Origin: Acidobacteriota bacterium
GTDB lineage: Bacteria > Acidobacteriota > Terriglobia > UBA7540
Length of the DNA: 12,145 nt
Assembly (NCBI GenBank): GCA_021827245.1
Contig: JAKAWN010000192.1
Span: 1 to 12,145, forward strand
Reading direction: 5' to 3'
A model generated the notes under the pieces. That model saw only the letters and a list, made by a program, of their open reading frames with translations, did not search any database and was not told the origin of the DNA. Both the position numbers and the translations under genes were made by a program. Below, one piece after another: positions 8,033-12,145 of the stretch; position 1 is the stretch's first letter, and the number at the start of each line of letters is the position of its first letter.

Positions 8033-8064
8033 TTTAGATATAAGTCACCTCGTGAGGAGGCAAA

Positions 8065-9504
8065 ATGTCAGTCTTGAATCGAGGATTGAAGCCCAGCAGC
8101 TTGCTTCGAACTTCCCTGCCCCGCGCCGGCCTGATCGTGCTGGCTTTGCTAGCGTTCCTCGCGTCCGCCACGTTGTTGCCTCAAAATGCGCCACCGCCGC
8201 GAAGCCAAACGCCTGCGAACGCACCGCAAATTCCCGGCAGCACAGTCATCAACCATGTCGTCTGGATCATCCAGGAAAACCATTCCTACGACAATTATTT
8301 CGGCACATATCCCGGCGCCGACGGAATTCCTCCTTCCTCCTGCCTCTCCAAAATGCCGGGAAGCAAGGCTTGCGTGAAGCCTTTTCACATGCTCGCCGGC
8401 CAGCCGCTGCTTGACCTCGAGCACAGTTGGGAGACCGCCCACGCCGCATACGACAATGGCCGCATGGATGGCTTCGTCTGGGCGGAAGGCTCGCCCTACA
8501 CGATGGGTTATTACGACGAGCGGGATATCCCCAATTACTGGAACTACGCCCGGCGTTACACGCTTTGTGACCGCTTCTTTTCCTCTGAGATGTCGGGCAG
8601 CTCTCCAAATCACGTTTATACCGTGGCGGCGCAATCGGGCGAGATCAATAATATTGGCACACTGGAGGGGCTCGAGCGGTGGACCGACGATCCCGACGGC
8701 TTCAGCTTTGCCTCCATCGTCAAGCGCTTTACCGGCCGGCACATCAGTTGGAAGTATTATGTGGAAACGCGCTCGCTGCCTGCCAATGCCAACCGAAATC
8801 TGCTCTCCCGGCTGGCCTATCCGAGCCCAACGGTATTCACGCTATGGAATCCGCTGCCTGGGTTTAAAGGCATCCGCGCAAATCCTTCCCGCTTGAGCCG
8901 CCTCGTTCCTGAAAGCCAATACTTCCAGGACTTGAAGAACGGCAGCCTGCCGCAAGTGTCTTGGCTTATCCCCGATTTCCAGGATAGCGAGCATCCGCCG
9001 GAGCCGATCGGCCAGGGCATGTGGTATGTCACGCGCGCCATCAACGAGCTCATGCGCAGCCGGTATTGGCACGACAGCGTAATCTTCTTGACGTGGGACG
9101 ATTATGGCGGCTTTTACGACCACGCGGAACCGCCCGAGGTTGACGCATATGGGTACGGACCGCGCGTGCCTATGATCGTGATCTCGCCGTATGCGAAGCA
9201 GGACCACGTTTCGCACTTCACCTACGATTTCACCTCCGTCCTGAAATTCATCGAGCAGCGTTGGAATCTCAGGCATCTCACACCTCGCGACGGCCGCGCA
9301 AACGGCATGGCGGACTGCTTCGACTTCAGTCAGCCGCCCGCGCCTCCACTCGTGATTTCGGTTCCGGCTGGAATTCGGTCGCATCTTTTGCCGGTTCATA
9401 TCACGTATCCGCCGTCGGTGGAATTGCCACATGAGGAAGGAGCGCATTTCAAGGGAAGCCAGGCCGTGCCTTATATCCCGCCTTCTCCTCCGAAGAAGCA
9501 CTGA
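8065..9504 (+). CDS. Secreted phosphoesterase / phospholipase C family protein (copy 2)
   Basis: 479 residues. The start at ATG 8065 follows GAGGAGG by four bases. It belongs to the same family as the protein at 1283-2782 and is the more canonical of the two. Motifs in order: [18 protein letters not shown] (63-80) with metal-binding E71-N72, GSSPNHVY (178-185), DSEHPP (307-312), [11 protein letters not shown] (343-353), [11 protein letters not shown] (368-378) and FIEQRWNL near the end of the conserved domain (395-402). A signal peptide with a hydrophobic core [18 protein letters not shown] (21-38) is followed by a Pro-rich linker; there is no twin arginine, so Sec export is likely. The C-terminal 50 residues are Pro-rich and end in PPSPPKKH. 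It probably cleaves phosphate esters or phospholipid head groups outside the cytoplasm. It ends 18 bp before the mannosidase, so the two are probably co-transcribed. Confidence 0.9.
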   Translation: MSVLNRGLKPSSLLRTSLPRAGLIVLALLAFLASATLLPQNAPPPRSQTPANAPQIPGSTVINHVVWIIQENHSYDNYFGTYPGADGIPPSSCLSKMPGSKACVKPFHMLAGQPLLDLEHSWETAHAAYDNGRMDGFVWAEGSPYTMGYYDERDIPNYWNYARRYTLCDRFFSSEMSGSSPNHVYTVAAQSGEINNIGTLEGLERWTDDPDGFSFASIVKRFTGRHISWKYYVETRSLPANANRNLLSRLAYPSPTVFTLWNPLPGFKGIRANPSRLSRLVPESQYFQDLKNGSLPQVSWLIPDFQDSEHPPEPIGQGMWYVTRAINELMRSRYWHDSVIFLTWDDYGGFYDHAEPPEVDAYGYGPRVPMIVISPYAKQDHVSHFTYDFTSVLKFIEQRWNLRHLTPRDGRANGMADCFDFSQPPAPPLVISVPAGIRSHLLPVHITYPPSVELPHEEGAHFKGSQAVPYIPPSPPKKH

Positions 9505-9522
9505 ACTTTCATGGAGTAGAAA

Positions 9523-12145
9523 ATGATCATCTTGGATCGCAGGAAATTCTTTCAGTTTTCAGCCGCATCTTTATTAGCGGAGAATGTCCTCGCTATAGCG
9601 GATCCGCTGCTCGCATCGCCCCAGCGCCGCGCCATGCGCCGCTTGCAGCAGTTGTCGGAAGCTAGCCCCTTCCGCTCGGCGCTTCAGAAGTTGGAAGCCA
9701 TGACCGGAGCGCAAGTGAAGGGCTGGAAGTGGCACGCCGATGATCTTCCTCATCCCGAGGACCCGGCGCTCGATGATTCCGATTGGCCGGTGTATCAGCC
9801 GCCTCCACGCGTGGTAGGCAAGGGAGCCGTCTGGTTCCGCAAGTGGGTTAAGATTCCGCGCTCGATGGGAGGTTACAACATTCAAGGCCTGCCCATTCGG
9901 CTCAATCTGCGAGTGCCGGGAGGAGCGCTTGAAATGATCCGGGTGTTCTTGAACGGCTCGATGGCGGAAATGACGCCAGGGAATACGCAGCAACCGATCT
10001 TCCTGATGGACCACGCCCAGCCGGGCAAGAAGTTCCTGGTTGCCGCCTATTCGCCCGGCCCCGGAGGAATCTCCGCGCGCCTCGAAGCGGAATATCCGGT
10101 GGAAAAGTCAAATCCACAGACCCTGCTGGAAGAAATCCTGGCAGTCCAGGCAGCGTCAAAAGGTTTCCCGGAGGGACAATCGGAACGAGATTCACAACTT
10201 CGGGCGGCGGTTCAAGCCATTGATTTCGGCGACTTAGACAAGGGCCGCCAAGAAGCTTTTAACCAGTCGCTCGCTGATGCCGACCAAAAAATGCAGCCGC
10301 TGGCGGATTGGATCAAACAATTCACCATCCGCGGCGTGGGCAATTCCCATATTGACTTGGCGTGGAAATGGCCGTGGACCGAGGCGCTGGAAGTTGTTCG
10401 CGACACGTTCGGGATGGTTCTGGAATTGATGGACGAATACCCGGGGCTCGATTATGCCCAATCCAGCGCGCAGGACTTCCTTTGGCTCGAGCGCTACTAT
10501 CCCCAGGAGTTCAAAGAGATTCAGCAGCGAGTGAAAGACGGCCGATGGGAGATGGTGGGCGGCATGTGGTGCGAGCCCGATCTGAATATCCCGTGCGGCG
10601 AATCGCTCGTGCGGCAGCTTCTGACCGGCATGAGATATTTCAAGCAGAAATTCGGCGTGGACGTGAAGATCGGCTGGAACCCGGATTCGTTCGGCTATAG
10701 CTGGCAACTGCCGCAGATTTACAAGCGGTCGGGAGTTGATTATTTTGTGACGCAGAAGTTGAAGCTGAACGACACGACGCCATTCCCTTACAAGCTCTTT
10801 CAATGGGAATCGCCGGACGGCAGCCGCGTGCTCACCTATTTTCCGCACGGCTATGGAAACCGCATCAACCCCGTTCAGTGCTCCGAATATATCGCCCAGG
10901 ACACGCCGTTCTGCTCGGGCTTCCGCGAGCAGATGCTGCTCTTCGGGGTCGGCGACCACGGCGGGGGGCCGACGCGGCAGATGTTGGATGCCGCCGTGCG
11001 CTGGCAGAAATCGCCGAAGGCCGCCTTTCCGAATTTCAAGTTTTCAACCGCGCAGGAATTCTTTGACGATGTGAATGCCAGCTTGCCTAAGTTGAATCTC
11101 CCCGTGTGGAAGAGCGAGCTTTATCTTCAGTATCACCGCGGCGTTTATACGACGCAGGCGGAAAGCAAGCGGCGGATGCGCGCGAGCGAGCACTTGATGC
11201 TCGACGCCGAAAAGTTTTGCTCGCTGGCTATGCTGCACGGCCGCGCGTATCCTCAGCCGAAATTTGAAGACTGCTGGCGGCGAGTCTGTTTCGAGCAATT
11301 CCACGATCAGATGGCCGGATCGGGGATTCACGTGATTTATGAGGACGAGGCCGAGAGCCTAGAATTCGTCCGGGATGCATGCCGGCCCGAGCTCCACAGT
11401 TCGCTGCACACGCTTGCCTCGAGCGTGGACACGCGCGGTCCTGGAGTTCCGGTGATCGTCTTCAACTCGCTGAGTTGGGAACGGACGGACGTTGCTGAAG
11501 TCGAGGCCCAATTCCCCGGCCCCGTTCAAGAGATCGAAGTTCGTGATCCGTCGGGGCATGTCGTGCCCTCCGCCGAGGTCTCGCGCAACGGCTCGACGCA
11601 CACGGTCCAGGTTCGATTTCTCGCGCGCGCCGTGCCGTCCATCGGATACAAGGTCTTCCACCTGGTCTCGACCGACCGTCCGCGCGAAGCCGCCTCAACG
11701 CTCAAGGTGAGCGGGCTCAGGATGGAGAACGAGCTTCTCAGTCTCGAAGTTGATCCGAAAACAGGGTGCGTCACGAGCCTCGTGAGCAAACAGGCTGGAA
11801 GGAACATTCTGCGGGCGGAAGGCAAAGGGAATCTGCTCGGAACTTTCGTTGACAAACCCAAGCACGCCGACGCCTGGAACATCAATCTCCACTACGAGAA
11901 GCAAAAAACGGAGCTGTTGAACGCGGACGAAGTGAAGCTAGTGGAAAACACTCCGATTCGCGCCGTGATCCGCGTCAAGAAAAGCTTTCAGAATTCGGCC
12001 TTCGTCCAGGAGATTTGTTTGTACCCGGAAGTTCCCCGCGCGGATGTTCATATGCACGCCGACTGGCACGAACAGCACGTGTTGTTGAAAGTCGCTTTCC
12101 CGCTCGATATCGCTCCTCTCGATGCGACCTATGAAATTCCTTATG
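9523..12145 (+). CDS. GH38 alpha-mannosidase with Tat-like signal, 3' end outside the window
   Basis: 874 codons are visible from ATG 9523, and the frame is open at the right edge. GH38 enzymes are zinc-dependent retaining alpha-mannosidases. Catalytic features: NSHIDLAWKWPW (274-285) with zinc ligands H276 and D278; GWNPDSFG (384-391) with nucleophile and zinc ligand D388; GDHGGGPT (477-484); FEQFHDQMAGSGI with zinc ligand H594. A beta-rich domain (about 90-180, with KGAVWFRKWVKIP and VFLNGSMAE) precedes the catalytic part. About 270 residues before the HID motif matches the MAN2C1-like layout better than the Golgi/lysosomal one. From about residue 635 the C-terminal beta domains begin (VIVFNSLSWERTD). 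The N-terminus DRRKFFQFSAAS resembles a Tat signal, though the hydrophobic part is weak. It probably trims alpha-mannose from glycans taken up or exposed by neighbouring enzymes. A short GGAG lies upstream, 18 bp after the phospholipase stop. Confidence 0.93.
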   Translation, partial: MIILDRRKFFQFSAASLLAENVLAIADPLLASPQRRAMRRLQQLSEASPFRSALQKLEAMTGAQVKGWKWHADDLPHPEDPALDDSDWPVYQPPPRVVGKGAVWFRKWVKIPRSMGGYNIQGLPIRLNLRVPGGALEMIRVFLNGSMAEMTPGNTQQPIFLMDHAQPGKKFLVAAYSPGPGGISARLEAEYPVEKSNPQTLLEEILAVQAASKGFPEGQSERDSQLRAAVQAIDFGDLDKGRQEAFNQSLADADQKMQPLADWIKQFTIRGVGNSHIDLAWKWPWTEALEVVRDTFGMVLELMDEYPGLDYAQSSAQDFLWLERYYPQEFKEIQQRVKDGRWEMVGGMWCEPDLNIPCGESLVRQLLTGMRYFKQKFGVDVKIGWNPDSFGYSWQLPQIYKRSGVDYFVTQKLKLNDTTPFPYKLFQWESPDGSRVLTYFPHGYGNRINPVQCSEYIAQDTPFCSGFREQMLLFGVGDHGGGPTRQMLDAAVRWQKSPKAAFPNFKFSTAQEFFDDVNASLPKLNLPVWKSELYLQYHRGVYTTQAESKRRMRASEHLMLDAEKFCSLAMLHGRAYPQPKFEDCWRRVCFEQFHDQMAGSGIHVIYEDEAESLEFVRDACRPELHSSLHTLASSVDTRGPGVPVIVFNSLSWERTDVAEVEAQFPGPVQEIEVRDPSGHVVPSAEVSRNGSTHTVQVRFLARAVPSIGYKVFHLVSTDRPREAASTLKVSGLRMENELLSLEVDPKTGCVTSLVSKQAGRNILRAEGKGNLLGTFVDKPKHADAWNINLHYEKQKTELLNADEVKLVENTPIRAVIRVKKSFQNSAFVQEICLYPEVPRADVHMHADWHEQHVLLKVAFPLDIAPLDATYEIPY

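Noticed and set aside
8033..8064. TTTAGATATAAG as a -10 box for the second phospholipase gene
   Set aside because: AT-rich and suggestive, but no -35 element of reasonable quality lies at the right spacing, so I do not call a promoter.

Overview
The window looks like part of an Acidobacteriota chromosome. Three things point there: a 1105-residue Oar-like TonB-dependent receptor with an N-terminal carboxypeptidase-regulatory-like domain and the plug motif LPLNGRNYLDL; moderately high GC with short intergenic gaps; and an intergenic repeat built on TGTCATCCTGAGC, a sequence I associate from memory with acidobacterial genomes. The assignment is inference, not a database result.

Layout. (1) Positions 1-1159, minus strand: the 5' part (386 codons) of an uncharacterised gene that runs off the left edge. 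It has a strong Shine-Dalgarno and a perfect 12-bp inverted repeat that can bury its start codon. (2) From about 1283 to the right edge everything reads rightward: a secreted phosphoesterase / phospholipase C-family enzyme (1283-2782), the TonB-dependent receptor (2926-6243), a Tat-type Cys sulfatase (6386-7873), a 139-bp imperfect palindromic repeat (7894-8032), a second phospholipase C-family enzyme (8065-9504), and the first 874 codons of a GH38 alpha-mannosidase (9523 to the edge). Gaps are 143, 142, 191 and 18 bp, so only the last pair is a tight operon pair; the others may be co-transcribed or may have their own promoters. I saw no tRNA, rRNA, CRISPR array or convincing rho-independent terminator. 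No gene-free stretch is longer than 191 bp.

How the genes may work together (inference). An outer-membrane receptor next to four exported hydrolases, one removing sulfate, two cleaving phosphate esters or phosphodiesters and one cleaving alpha-mannose, resembles a glycan-utilisation locus. A substrate carrying sulfate, phosphate and alpha-mannosyl groups, such as a decorated mannan or a mannosylated glycolipid, would explain the combination, but the sequence does not name it.

The signals least explained by routine annotation are the alternative hairpins over the start of the leftward gene, the uncharacterised leftward protein itself, and the palindromic repeat inside the hydrolase cluster.
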